DNA of 64,000 bases from Telluria beijingensis (GCF_030770395.1 NZ_CP132480.1:3339792-3403791), one strand, 5' to 3'; counted from the stretch's first letter, positions 27,577 to 36,654 are shown. Program-made: numbers and translations. Notes: a model not told the origin generated them from the letters alone.

Positions 27577-28866
27577 TCAGAGACGCCAGACACAGTAGCC
27601 GGCTTCCTGAAGGGCTTTCGGATCGAACTGCGACTTGACGTCGATGAAGCAGCCTTTGTCGTTCAGCTTGGCCTGGAAGTCGTCCATCGACAGGGCCAGC
27701 ACTTCCTTGTGCGGCACCGCGACCACCAGCGCGTCGGCCTGCGGCAGCGCCTCCCAGCTTTCGAGCGCGATGCCGTACTCGTGCTGCGCCTCGTCGGCCG
27801 CCGCGACCGGATCGAACACATGGACGTCGACGCCATAGCTTTGCAGCTCGTGCACGATGTCGGCCACCTTCGAGTTGCGCAGGTCGGGGCAGTTTTCCTT
27901 GAACGTCAGGCCGATCACGTTGACCTTGGAGCCGTTCACGTGGAAGCCCGACGAGATCAGCGACTTGACGGTCTTCTCGGCCACGAACTTGGCCATGCCG
28001 TCGTTGATCCGGCGGCCCGCCAGGATCACTTGCGGGTGGTAGCCGACCATCTCGGCCTTGTGCGTCAGGTAATAGGGATCGACCCCGATGCAATGGCCGC
28101 CGACCAGGCCCGGCCGGAACGGCAGGAAGTTCCACTTGGTGCCGGCCGCCTTGAGCACCTCGAGCGTATCGATGCCGATCTTGTCGAAGATGATCGCCAG
28201 CTCGTTCATCAGCGCGATGTTCAGGTCGCGCTGGGTGTTTTCGATGACCTTGGCGGCTTCGGCCACCTTGATGCTGGAGGCGCGGTAGACGCCGGCAGTG
28301 ATGATCGATTCGTACAGGGCGGCGATGCGCTCGAGCGAGGCCTCGTCGTCGCCCGACACCACCTTGAGGATGGTGGTCAGCGTGTGTTCCTTGTCGCCCG
28401 GATTGATGCGCTCGGGCGAGAAGCCCACGTGGAAGTCGCGCTTCCAGCCCAGGCCCGATTCCTTCTCGAGGATCGGGATGCACACTTCTTCGGTAGCGCC
28501 CGGATAAACGGTCGATTCGAACACGACGACGGCGCCGCGCTTCATGTGCGCGCCGACCGTGCGGCTGGCGCCGACCAGGGGCACGAAGTCCGGATTGTGC
28601 GCGATGTCGACCGGGGTCGGCACGGCCACCACGATGTAGTCGGCCTCGGCCAGCAGGGCCGGATCGGTGCTCACTTCGAGCAGGTGCGCCGCGCGCAGCT
28701 GTTCCGAGCTGACCTCGCCGGTGGGGTCCACGAAGCGACGGTAGTTGTCGACTTTGGCGGCCGACAGGTCGAAGCCGATGGTGCGCATCTTCTTGCCGAA
28801 TTCCACTGCCAGCGGCAGGCCGACATATCCCAGCCCGACTACGGCGACAACCTCATCGACTTTCAT
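27577..28866 (-). CDS. tviB: UDP-N-acetylhexosamine 6-dehydrogenase (TviB/WbpO-like)
   Basis: This nucleotide-sugar dehydrogenase oxidises C6 of UDP-GlcNAc/GalNAc to the uronic acid with two NAD+. The Rossmann motif is VVGLGYVGLPLAVEF. FESTVYPGATEEVC and GFSPERINPGDKEH follow. The catalytic Cys is Cys259 in GGHCIGVDPYYLTHKA. The C-terminal UDP-binding domain contains GLTFKENCPDLRNSK. It resembles TviB/WbpO more than UDP-Glc dehydrogenase. GGAAC sits before the ATG, and a TATAAT lies 33 bases upstream. It is the first gene of the leftward unit ending in the regulator genes. Confidence 0.93.
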   Translation of the reverse strand: MKVDEVVAVVGLGYVGLPLAVEFGKKMRTIGFDLSAAKVDNYRRFVDPTGEVSSEQLRAAHLLEVSTDPALLAEADYIVVAVPTPVDIAHNPDFVPLVGASRTVGAHMKRGAVVVFESTVYPGATEEVCIPILEKESGLGWKRDFHVGFSPERINPGDKEHTLTTILKVVSGDDEASLERIAALYESIITAGVYRASSIKVAEAAKVIENTQRDLNIALMNELAIIFDKIGIDTLEVLKAAGTKWNFLPFRPGLVGGHCIGVDPYYLTHKAEMVGYHPQVILAGRRINDGMAKFVAEKTVKSLISSGFHVNGSKVNVIGLTFKENCPDLRNSKVADIVHELQSYGVDVHVFDPVAAADEAQHEYGIALESWEALPQADALVVAVPHKEVLALSMDDFQAKLNDKGCFIDVKSQFDPKALQEAGYCVWRL

Positions 28867-28898
28867 GTTCTGGTTCCATTCTAGAATTAAATTTTGCT

Positions 28899-28904
28899 AT
28901 TATA
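28899..28904 (-). promoter_or_regulatory. -10 element (TATAAT) of the nucleotide-sugar gene operon
   Basis: A perfect TATAAT on the minus strand lies 33 bases upstream of the dehydrogenase ATG. The -35 region is weak, so the unit may need an activator. Confidence 0.45.
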
Positions 28905-29141
28905 CTAATACAATATAGCATGAAATCGTTACTTCACTCAAAACCAGTAGGGAACTTGTCTGCTGAACACAACGGGATGCGACAGGATACTGTCATGCGC
29001 ATGTGACTAGCCAATGAAACAATGCCCATGGATAGCAAAGTGCATGATGCCACGACGCAAGCTGTGTGGGCATGGAAACCATGTCTGAAGTAAAGTATTG
29101 CAGAATCAATCTTAACAGTTTCCAAAACTAAAGTTTAGAAC

Positions 29142-29170
29142 TTGCCGCAAACGTGCGCGGGCAAAATAAT
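29142..29170 (+). promoter_or_regulatory. Candidate sigma-70 promoter of the FemAB gene
   Basis: TTGCCG at 29142-29147 and AATAAT at 29165-29170 are separated by 17 bases. The predicted start of transcription would leave a leader of about 35 bases before ATG 29212. Confidence 0.45.
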
Positions 29171-29211
29171 CTCGAACATGTAATTTTAGCAAGTTTCATC
29201 AATGGCAATGC

Positions 29212-30324
29212 ATGCGAGTCAATATAATTAACCTTGAGCAACCCGCCAGCGACAGCCCCGGGGCCGGCATCCGGATCGGCTATCTCGAGGGGACGCCGCA
29301 TGCCCGGGATGGCCATGACGCTTTCGTGCGCGCCCATCCCGATGCCTCGCCCTACCACCTGGACGCCTGGCGCGCCGCGGTCGCCGACGCCTATGGCCAT
29401 GCCGGCAAGGTGCTGGTCGCCACCGACGGCGCCCGCATCGTGGGCAGCCTTCCCCTGTGCATCGTCGCGCGCCCGCTGCACCGTCCGCTATGGAGCGCAC
29501 TGCCATTCTGCGACCTCGGCGGGCCGCTGGCGCTGACGGACGAGATCGGGGAAGCGCTGGTCGCACGCGCCGTGGCCGACGCCGTCGGGGCCGGCGCCGC
29601 CGGCTTCGAGGCGCGCGCCAGCGCCCCCGCGCCGCTCGACGCCGAGGCCCTGGTGGGCCGCAAGGTCAGGATGGTGCTCGAGCTGCCGGCCAGTGCCGAG
29701 GCCCTGATGGCCGGCTATCCGCCCAAGCTGCGCAGCCAGATCCGCAAGGCCGAAAAGAATGGCTTGCGCGCGGCGCCGGGCACGGGGCCGGAGGTGGTGC
29801 GCGCCTTCCATGAGGTCTATAGCCGCAATATGCTGCGCCTCGGCAGTCCGCCGCACGGACTGCGCTGGTTCGCGGCGATCCAGCGCCACTATGGCGACGA
29901 CATGTTCATCATGCTGGTCCGGCTCGGGGAGCGCGTGGTCGGCGCCGGCCTGGTTCTGCGCTGCGGCGGCCGGGCCGCCATTCCCTGGGCCTCCACCCTG
30001 GCCGACGTCAATCACCTGGCGCCGAACATGCTGCTGTACTGGGCGATCCAGGCCCGGCTGTGCGAACTCGGCGTGCGCCGCTTCGACTTCGGCCGCTCGA
30101 CCTTCGGCGAAGGCACCTATCAATTCAAGAAGCAATGGGGCGCGCAGCCCCAGGCGCTCGACTGGCGCGCCTGGGATGCCAGCGGCCGGCTGGAAGCGCC
30201 GCCCGCGGTCGGCGACGCGGGCAAGGGCGGCGCGCGCGCGCTGGCCGAGCATATGTGGAAACAGTTTCCGCTTGCGCTCTCGAACGCTCTGGGGCCAAGA
30301 TTGCGCCGTTACATCACTTTGTGA
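29212..30324 (+). CDS. FemAB-family XrtA/PEP-CTERM-system-associated protein
   Basis: This is a FemAB/double-GNAT protein of 370 residues characteristic of exosortase A loci. Recognisable parts are an N-terminal GNAT half (FVRAHPDASPYHLDAWRAA) and the peptidyltransferase-like half PPKLRSQIRKAEKNGLR, HEVYSRNMLRLGSPPHG and FDFGRSTFGEGTYQFKKQWG. It probably transfers an amino-acid or acyl group in the EPS or envelope pathway; substrate is unknown. The ATG at 29212 lacks a clear Shine-Dalgarno sequence. It is the first gene of a rightward accessory set. Confidence 0.9.
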   Translation: MRVNIINLEQPASDSPGAGIRIGYLEGTPHARDGHDAFVRAHPDASPYHLDAWRAAVADAYGHAGKVLVATDGARIVGSLPLCIVARPLHRPLWSALPFCDLGGPLALTDEIGEALVARAVADAVGAGAAGFEARASAPAPLDAEALVGRKVRMVLELPASAEALMAGYPPKLRSQIRKAEKNGLRAAPGTGPEVVRAFHEVYSRNMLRLGSPPHGLRWFAAIQRHYGDDMFIMLVRLGERVVGAGLVLRCGGRAAIPWASTLADVNHLAPNMLLYWAIQARLCELGVRRFDFGRSTFGEGTYQFKKQWGAQPQALDWRAWDASGRLEAPPAVGDAGKGGARALAEHMWKQFPLALSNALGPRLRRYITL

Positions 30325-30530
30325 ACAGGCACCCGTGCACAGGATCTGACCGCCTTGCTTATTGCTAGTTTCAATTTTATTATCGTACAGATACTGCCGC
30401 CCGAAGTGCCAGCCCTCCATTTCCAGCCCGCGATTTCCAGCCCGATGACGCTCCCGATGTCCACGACCCTGTTCCCGATCCAGCGCCAGCCGCGGCCATG
30501 CGCGCCCACCACGATGCGGTGCGCCGGCGC

Positions 30531-31514
30531 ATGAGTACCTACCAACGCTCCAGCGCGCCGGTGCCCGTGCTCATGCGCGTCATCGGCAACAGCTACGCCT
30601 TGTGGCAGTCCGGGAATGCGCGCCTGTGCATCGTCAACTACCACCGCATCCTCGAGGCCAGCGATCCCCTGCTCGAGAACGAGCCCGACGTCGCCACCTT
30701 CCGCGACCACATGAAGATGCTGGCCGACTGCTTCAAGGTGCTGCCGATGCACGAGGCGCTGGCGGCGCTGCGCCAGAACCGGCTGCCGCCGCGCGCCATC
30801 TGCATCACCTTCGACGACGGCTACCGTTCGGCCCACGACCTGGCGCTGCCGGTGCTGCGCGAATTCAACCTGCCGGCGACGGTATTCGTCACCAGCGGCT
30901 ATGTCGACAGCGGCGAGAACATGTGGAACGACCGCATCGTCGACGCGGTGCGCGCGGTGACGGGCAGCGTCATCGACCTGGAGGCGATCGGCGCCGGACG
31001 CCATGCGGTCGATTCGATCGCCGGGCGCTGCGCCGCGGTCTGCCAGCTGACCGCGCGCGCCAAGTACCTGCCGCCGGCCGAGCGGATGGCGCTGGTCGAG
31101 GCGCTCGAGGCGCTGACCGGACGCCGCGCGGCGCCGCTGATGCTCAGCGCCGACATGGTGCGCACGCTGCATGCGTCGGGCATCGAGATCGGCGCGCACA
31201 CGGTGTCGCACCCGATCCTGACCAGCCTGTCCGACGCCGATGCCGACACCGAGATCACGGCCAGCAAGCAAGCGCTGGAAGCGATCATCGACGCGCCGGT
31301 GCGCTATTTCGCCTATCCGAACGGCAAAGCCGGGCTCGACTTCGACGCGCGGCACATCGCGATGGTGCGCCAGGCCGGCTTCGCCGCCGCGTTCTCGACC
31401 GCGCCCGGCCCGGTCACCGCGAGCCAGGACATGTTCACGCTGCCGCGCTCGCGGCCGTGGGATTCCAGCACCTTCTTCTACATGCTGCGCCTGCTGCGCT
31501 GGCTGGCCGGCTAG
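30531..31514 (+). CDS. Polysaccharide deacetylase family protein
   Basis: This is a second NodB-fold deacetylase of the locus, about 327 residues. Motifs are ICITFDDGYRSAH (catalytic Asp and metal Asp), EIGAHTVSHPILTS (metal His pair) and FAYPNGKAG. A membrane-proximal segment rather than a clear signal peptide begins the protein (RVIGNSYALWQSGNARLCIVNYHRI). The start is uncertain: ATG 30498 is in frame and neither start has a good ribosome site. It may deacetylate an amino sugar of the strain-specific repeat unit. Confidence 0.87.
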   Translation: MSTYQRSSAPVPVLMRVIGNSYALWQSGNARLCIVNYHRILEASDPLLENEPDVATFRDHMKMLADCFKVLPMHEALAALRQNRLPPRAICITFDDGYRSAHDLALPVLREFNLPATVFVTSGYVDSGENMWNDRIVDAVRAVTGSVIDLEAIGAGRHAVDSIAGRCAAVCQLTARAKYLPPAERMALVEALEALTGRRAAPLMLSADMVRTLHASGIEIGAHTVSHPILTSLSDADADTEITASKQALEAIIDAPVRYFAYPNGKAGLDFDARHIAMVRQAGFAAAFSTAPGPVTASQDMFTLPRSRPWDSSTFFYMLRLLRWLAG

Positions 31515-31564
31515 CGCGCCGCCGCCAGAGCACCGCCCCCGATTCGTATCCCAGGAAGCCTTCG

Positions 31565-32944
31565 ATGCCAAACAGGAATCACGCCACACCCCCGGTCCCC
31601 CACGAGGCGCCCGCGCACGCCGCGCCGCCGGGACTTGCCGCCCATGCCGGCGCCCATGACGCCGCCGGCGCCGACGCAACGCGGCCCGGGGTGCTGCTGG
31701 TGGCCTTCCATTTTCCGCCGCAGCGCGGCAGCAGCGGCATCCAGCGCACGCTGAAGTTCGCCCAGCACCTGCCCCAGCTCGGATGGAAGCCGGTGGTGCT
31801 GTCGGCGCACCGGCGCGCCTACCGCAACAGCAGCGACGACCAGATGGGCGACGTGCCGCGCGACCTGGTGGTGCAACGCGCCTTCGCGCTCGATTCCAGC
31901 CGCCACCTGGCGTTTCGCGGCCGCTACCTGCGCCTGATGGCGCTGCCCGACCGCTGGATCAGCTGGCTGCTGGGCGCGGTCCCGGCCGGCATCCGGCTGA
32001 TCCGCGCGCACCGGCCGCGCGCGATCTGGTCGACCTATCCGATTCCCACCGCGCACCTGATCGGCTACCTGCTCCAGCGCTGGTCCGGGCTGCCGTGGAT
32101 CGCCGACATGCGCGATCCGATGACCGAAGAGAATACGCCGGAAAACCGCATGGCCTGGCATGCCTACCGCTGGGTGGAACGCCTCACGGTGCGCAACTGC
32201 ACCCGGCTGGTGTTCACCACCCCCGGCGCGCTGGCCCTGTATCGGGCGCGCTATCCGGAACTGCCGGCCGCGCGTTTCCGCCTGATCGAGAACGGCTACG
32301 ACGAGGACGACTTCGTGCGCGCCACCCAGCACTACGACCCGGCCGCGCGCGCCGAGAAAGGTCCGCTGGTGCTGCTCCACAGCGGCATCATCTATCCGCT
32401 CGAACGCGATCCGACGCCGATGCTGGCGGCGTTGGGGGAATTGCGGCGCGAAGGCCTGGTCGATCCCGGGAGCCTGCGCGTGGTGCTGCGCGCCGCGGTG
32501 CACGAAGCCTTGCTGGGACGCCTGATCGACGAGTTCGGCCTGCACGGCCTGGTGGAGCTGGCGCCGCCGATCCCGTACCGCGCGGCGCTGGCGGAAATGC
32601 TCGATGCGGACGGCCTGCTGGTGATGCAGGCAGCGCACTGCAATGCCCAGATTCCGGCCAAGATCTACGAATACATGCGCGCCCGGCGCCCGATCCTGGC
32701 GCTGACCGATCCGGCCGGCGACACCGCCGCCACGATGCGCGGCGCGGGCATGAACACCATCGCCCGCCTCGACGACAAGGACGACATCAAGGCCGGCATC
32801 ATGCGCTTCGTCGGCCTGCTGCGCGACGGCACGGCGCCGCTGCCGCCGGCCAACGCCAGCCAGCTCTACTCGCGCCGCTCGCGCAGCGCGCAGCTGGCGG
32901 CGCTGCTCGACGAGGTGGTGGCGGAGCATGCCCGCCAGGGGTGA
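31565..32944 (+). CDS. Glycosyltransferase, GT4-like
   Basis: This 459-residue GT-B fold glycosyltransferase starts with a low-complexity Ala/His/Pro leader of about 40 residues, then LLVAFHFPPQRGSSGIQRTLK. A further family segment is WIADMRDPMTEENTPEN, and the C-terminal half has LLHSGIIYPLERDP and a donor-site region (NAQIPAKIYEYMRARRP). It probably adds a specific sugar to the EPS unit; donor and linkage cannot be read from sequence. It follows the deacetylase by about 50 bases and converges with the acetyltransferase. Confidence 0.85.
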   Translation: MPNRNHATPPVPHEAPAHAAPPGLAAHAGAHDAAGADATRPGVLLVAFHFPPQRGSSGIQRTLKFAQHLPQLGWKPVVLSAHRRAYRNSSDDQMGDVPRDLVVQRAFALDSSRHLAFRGRYLRLMALPDRWISWLLGAVPAGIRLIRAHRPRAIWSTYPIPTAHLIGYLLQRWSGLPWIADMRDPMTEENTPENRMAWHAYRWVERLTVRNCTRLVFTTPGALALYRARYPELPAARFRLIENGYDEDDFVRATQHYDPAARAEKGPLVLLHSGIIYPLERDPTPMLAALGELRREGLVDPGSLRVVLRAAVHEALLGRLIDEFGLHGLVELAPPIPYRAALAEMLDADGLLVMQAAHCNAQIPAKIYEYMRARRPILALTDPAGDTAATMRGAGMNTIARLDDKDDIKAGIMRFVGLLRDGTAPLPPANASQLYSRRSRSAQLAALLDEVVAEHARQG

Positions 32945-32945
32945 A

Positions 32946-33875
32946 TCAGGATCGGCCCGGTGGCCGCGCGGCCAGCTGTTCCGGGCTCGAATAGATCGTG
33001 ATGCCCTGCCCGGCCAGGCGCTCGAGGTGGTCGAAGAAGGCGCGCCCCGGGATGACCCAGGCCTGCGCCGCGCCGACCGCGCCGTTCGTCTTCAGCCCGG
33101 CCAGTTCGAACTCGCGCTGGAAATAATCGCGCAGGTCGCCCCGGCCCGGATGGTCGATGCGGTTCGCGGTCGCCGCCGCGGTGAACGGCCGTACCGGCAC
33201 GTCCCATGACTGGCCGTGCCGGTCGCGGCAAGGCAGGCGGTAGGTGCGCTGTTCCCAGATCGCGGCCGGGAAGGCCTCGCCCAGCGCGTCTTCGAGCACG
33301 TGGTAGAAGGTCACCGGTCCCATCGAGATGCCCAGGCCCAGCACCTTGGCGCCGTCGAGTTCGACGAAGCGCTGCCACGGCGAGCCGGCGCCGAAGATCG
33401 ACGGCGCATGGTGGTGGCCTTCGGTGAGCCAGGCCGCATGGCGCCCCCAGGCTGCCACCGAATGGGTCGGATGGACGCTGCGATGGGTGGCCGCCCCGGC
33501 CAGGAAAGTCTCGGGCAGGCGGCCCATATTGGTGCCGTGCACGCGCGGATCGAATACATAGCCTTCGAGCTCGCAGGTGGCGCGCACCGTGCCCGCTGGC
33601 AGGTAGTAAGTTGGCACCAGCAGCGTCCCCTGCGCGCCCAGCGCGTCCTGCAGGGCGCCGATCACGGCCGCGGCCCCGCCTTCCACATACCCCAGGCTCT
33701 TGAGCGAGGAATGCAGGAACACGGTATCGCCCGGCGCGATGCCCAGCGCCGCCAGGTCGCGCGCCAGCTCCGCGCGCGTCACATGGCGGCCGGTCTCGCG
33801 GATCCGCCGCTCGCTGCCGCGGCGGCGCACGGTTTCGAGGACCGACTTGAGCGCGCGCTTGAGCGGATCAAGCAT
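32946..33875 (-). CDS. AAC(3)-family N-acetyltransferase, probably sugar-modifying
   Basis: The fold is that of aminoglycoside 3-N-acetyltransferases, with acetyl-CoA as donor. Family motifs are DTVFLHSSLKSLGYVEGG, VHPTHSVAAWGRHA and GAGSPWQRFVEL. The insertion in an EPS gene block between a glycosyltransferase and an alpha/alpha-toroid gene makes acetylation of an amino sugar the more likely role; antibiotic resistance should not be assumed. Length is 309 residues. The ATG overlaps the end of the upstream gene by 8 bases, implying coupling. Confidence 0.85.
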   Translation of the reverse strand: MLDPLKRALKSVLETVRRRGSERRIRETGRHVTRAELARDLAALGIAPGDTVFLHSSLKSLGYVEGGAAAVIGALQDALGAQGTLLVPTYYLPAGTVRATCELEGYVFDPRVHGTNMGRLPETFLAGAATHRSVHPTHSVAAWGRHAAWLTEGHHHAPSIFGAGSPWQRFVELDGAKVLGLGISMGPVTFYHVLEDALGEAFPAAIWEQRTYRLPCRDRHGQSWDVPVRPFTAAATANRIDHPGRGDLRDYFQREFELAGLKTNGAVGAAQAWVIPGRAFFDHLERLAGQGITIYSSPEQLAARPPGRS

Positions 33876-35061
33876 GTTCGGTCCTGGCCACCAGTTCTTC
33901 TTCGAGCAGGTTGGCGTCGATGCAGAACTTGGCGGCCCAGTTCAGGTATTCCCATTTGCCGTAGTCGCCATCGACCGGGAACGAGCCCTTGATGCCGCCG
34001 ACGGTGTCGGGCGGACCGTCGAAGCGCACCGTGCGCCGCACGAACGCGGTCAGCCTGCGGCCGACCTCGAGGTAGCGCTGCTCGCCCGTCAGGCGGTGCA
34101 GCAGGAACAGGCAATGCGCGATCTGCACCGAGCCGGTCAGGCAGACATAGTCGACCGCCGGCTTGAAGGCGCGGTCGAGGCGGCCGGCCAGGTAGCCGTC
34201 CGGGCCCACGGCCGGGAGCAGGCTGTCGGCGGTGCGGATCGCCGCCTGCAGCAGGTCGGCGCGGCCCGACAGCAGATGCGCTTCGAGCACGCCGCGCAGC
34301 ACATAGCCGATGGTGTGCGTCAGCGGATGCTCGGGATCGTTGAGGCAGTTCGATGCGAACCAGCCGTTCGGCTGCTGCTTGCCCAGGGCCCAGTCGACCT
34401 GGCGCAGCCCGGCTGCGCCGTAGCCGTGGCCGGGCGCCACCCGTTCGGCCTCGAACAAGCCCCAGGCGACATGGGTTTCATAGGCTTTTTCGCCGGGCTT
34501 GGCGAACGGCGTCGCATGCTTGCGCCAGCAGCCGTCGTCGTCCAGCGAGTCGCGCAACCAGGCCGCGGCGCGGTGCATGGCGTCGAGGTAGCGCGGGTCC
34601 TGGTATTCGGCCGCGCCGGCGGCCAGCCCGATCAGGATCTGTCCGGTGTTGAAGGTGACCGGCACGCGCGGCATCGCATCGACCTTGCCGCCCTGGAAGC
34701 CGCCTTCCGGGAACTGGATCGCCACGCACCAGTCGAGCATGCGCCGTGCGCGCGCGTGCAGGTCGGGATCGTCGTTGCGGCGCGCCATCGCGATGATGGT
34801 CGGGATGATGTAGCCGGTGGTTTCCGGATACGACGTGGCCCAGCCCGTTTGCAGGCTGAAGTCGCGCGCGACGCCGCCATCCTGCGACGCCGAGCGGTCC
34901 TGCGCCCTGCACAGCCATTGCGTGCAGGCCGCGATCACCTTCTCGCGACCAGGGTCGTGCGGCGCCAGTCCGCGCCGGTCGGCCTGCAGTTCGGCCCGCG
35001 CGCCAGCCGTCAGTGGCGGCGCGGAAATCTTGTTCTTGAGTTGTTTGAGAAATTCGAGCAC
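33868..35061 (-). CDS. Predicted alpha/alpha-toroid protein, unknown function
   Basis: This 397-residue protein shows repeated helix pairs with Gly/Trp-rich turns (GGFQGGKVDAMPRV, GYLAGRLDRAFKPAV, DGDYGKWEYLNWAAKF), as in (alpha/alpha)6 toroids of glycoside hydrolases, lyases and terpenoid cyclases. No signal peptide is visible. Conserved acids and histidines occur but I cannot assign a catalytic site. It is co-transcribed with the AAC(3)-like gene through an 8-base overlap. A role on cytoplasmic EPS precursors is an inference from its position. Confidence 0.7.
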   Translation of the reverse strand: MLEFLKQLKNKISAPPLTAGARAELQADRRGLAPHDPGREKVIAACTQWLCRAQDRSASQDGGVARDFSLQTGWATSYPETTGYIIPTIIAMARRNDDPDLHARARRMLDWCVAIQFPEGGFQGGKVDAMPRVPVTFNTGQILIGLAAGAAEYQDPRYLDAMHRAAAWLRDSLDDDGCWRKHATPFAKPGEKAYETHVAWGLFEAERVAPGHGYGAAGLRQVDWALGKQQPNGWFASNCLNDPEHPLTHTIGYVLRGVLEAHLLSGRADLLQAAIRTADSLLPAVGPDGYLAGRLDRAFKPAVDYVCLTGSVQIAHCLFLLHRLTGEQRYLEVGRRLTAFVRRTVRFDGPPDTVGGIKGSFPVDGDYGKWEYLNWAAKFCIDANLLEEELVARTEHA

Positions 35062-35155
35062 AGGGATCCTGAAGTGACGATAACGAGGGGTCGATCGGAT
35101 TGGGTCGGGAACGCGTTCGCACCTGCAGATGCAAACTTAACGATTTTATAATGCC

Positions 35156-35184
35156 ATAATTACATTCTTCTTTTTCTCTGTCAA
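35156..35184 (-). promoter_or_regulatory. Candidate sigma-70 promoter of the toroid/acetyltransferase pair
   Basis: On the minus strand a perfect TTGACA (35179-35184) is followed after 17 bases by AATTAT (35156-35161). It lies just downstream of the flippase stop and about 95 bases upstream of the toroid ATG, so this gene pair need not depend on flippase transcription. Confidence 0.5.
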
Positions 35185-35196
35185 TTTCTCAAGTGC

Positions 35197-36654
35197 TCAG
35201 CCGGCGAGGCGCGGACGGCGCCGCAGACGCTGCGCCACCTCCATCACCAGGGTCCGGTTGCACACCAGGCTGAACAACACATACGCCACCATGCCGCTGG
35301 CGATCTCGAGCGCCAGCGCCACGGCCAGGTTGCTGCCGCCGCCGCCGAACCAGGCCAGCCTGACGCCCCATACAGCGCCATACATCGCGCCGGCCGCCGC
35401 CAGCGCCGGCGCCACGCGCCGCGCCACGTCGCGGGTCGGGATGCCGATCACGGCCAGCATGCGGCGCAGGTTGACGAACAACACCACGGGATAGGCGAAC
35501 AGCCACGAATAGGCGACGCCGGCAATGCCCCAATGGCTGCCCACATAGAAGGCGATCGGCATCACCACGCAGCCCAGCGCGGCATTGCGCAGGGCGACGT
35601 CGGAACGTCCGATGGCATCGGTCACCGTGGGCAGGAAACCGACGATCATGCGGAACGGCATCACCAGGGTCAGGATCTGGAACGGCAGGACGGCGCCTTC
35701 CCATCCCGCTCCCAGCAGCACGGGGATCAGCTCGTAGGCGACGCAGGACATTCCCCACAGGACGGGGAACGCGATCGCGCTGACGTAGCCGATCGCCTTG
35801 AGCAGCTGGGCGCTGATGGCGGCGCGGTCGTGCTGGAAGCGCGCGGCGGCCGGGAACACGACCTGGTTCAGGATCGCCGAGACGCGCTGGACCGGCAGCG
35901 ACGCCAGGTGCATCGCCACCGAATACAGGCCCAGCACATGGTCGCCCAGCAGGCGCCCGACGATGACCGCATCGGCCTGGGTAAACAGGAACCACAGCAG
36001 GCGCGAAGCCGTGATATTCCCGCCGAACATGACCAACTGGCGCATGCCGCCCAGCGAGAAATGGGGCCAGGCGGGGAACGGCGCCGCGCAGTTGAGCAGG
36101 ACCGCCTTGGTGATCGAGGTGGCCAGCATGCCGGCCACCAGGGCCCATACGCCCTGGCCGGCGAGCGCCATGGCCAGGGTGACCACGCTGGCGGTCACCG
36201 CGGTCGCCAGTTCGATCAGGGAGCGCCACCGGTATTCCAGCTTGCGCTGCAGGATGACGTCCGGGATCACGCCGAACGGGATGATCAGGAACTGCAGCGA
36301 CAGGCAGCGGATGACGGGCACCAGCCGCGGCTCGGCATAGAACGCCGCCACCAGCTCCGCGCACAGGTTCAGCAAGGCGCACAGCATGAGATTCACGCTC
36401 CACACGATGCCGTAGGCGCGCTGCATGGTTTGGCGCGTGATGTCGGTCTTCTGGACCAGGGCCGGGCCCAGGCCGACCTCGGCGAACATGGCCAGCAATG
36501 CCAGCAGCACGGTGGCCAGGGCCAGCAGGCCGTAGTCGGACGGCTCCAGCAGGCGCATGACCCAGATCGTGATGCCCCATGTGATGAGCTGGCTGCCGAG
36601 TTTCGCCCCGGCAGTCCATTTCAGGCCTCGTGTAATTTCGTTCTGCAGCTTCAT
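35197..36654 (-). CDS. Polysaccharide flippase (MOP/Wzx-type)
   Basis: This is an inner-membrane lipid-linked oligosaccharide flippase with about 12-14 hydrophobic segments over 485 residues. Typical segments are LGSQLITWGITIWVMRLLEPSDYGLLALA at the N-terminus region and WFLFTQADAVIVGRLLGDHVLGLYSVA in the middle. It would move the completed EPS unit across the inner membrane. It follows the asparagine-synthase-like gene by 31 bases on the same strand and is probably in its operon. Confidence 0.9.
   Translation of the reverse strand: MKLQNEITRGLKWTAGAKLGSQLITWGITIWVMRLLEPSDYGLLALATVLLALLAMFAEVGLGPALVQKTDITRQTMQRAYGIVWSVNLMLCALLNLCAELVAAFYAEPRLVPVIRCLSLQFLIIPFGVIPDVILQRKLEYRWRSLIELATAVTASVVTLAMALAGQGVWALVAGMLATSITKAVLLNCAAPFPAWPHFSLGGMRQLVMFGGNITASRLLWFLFTQADAVIVGRLLGDHVLGLYSVAMHLASLPVQRVSAILNQVVFPAAARFQHDRAAISAQLLKAIGYVSAIAFPVLWGMSCVAYELIPVLLGAGWEGAVLPFQILTLVMPFRMIVGFLPTVTDAIGRSDVALRNAALGCVVMPIAFYVGSHWGIAGVAYSWLFAYPVVLFVNLRRMLAVIGIPTRDVARRVAPALAAAGAMYGAVWGVRLAWFGGGGSNLAVALALEIASGMVAYVLFSLVCNRTLVMEVAQRLRRRPRLAG

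Larger units (their letters stand above)
28867..29211. other. AT-rich divergent intergenic region
   Basis: These 345 bases separate the dehydrogenase gene (leftward) from the FemAB gene (rightward). They contain candidate promoters for both directions, listed separately. I see no reliable small gene. No sigma-54 -24/-12 pair was found by eye. Confidence 0.6.

Noticed and set aside
32946..33875. Aminoglycoside resistance gene
   Set aside because: The fold matches AAC(3), but the context is an EPS block with no resistance or mobile genes, so the resistance label is not supported.
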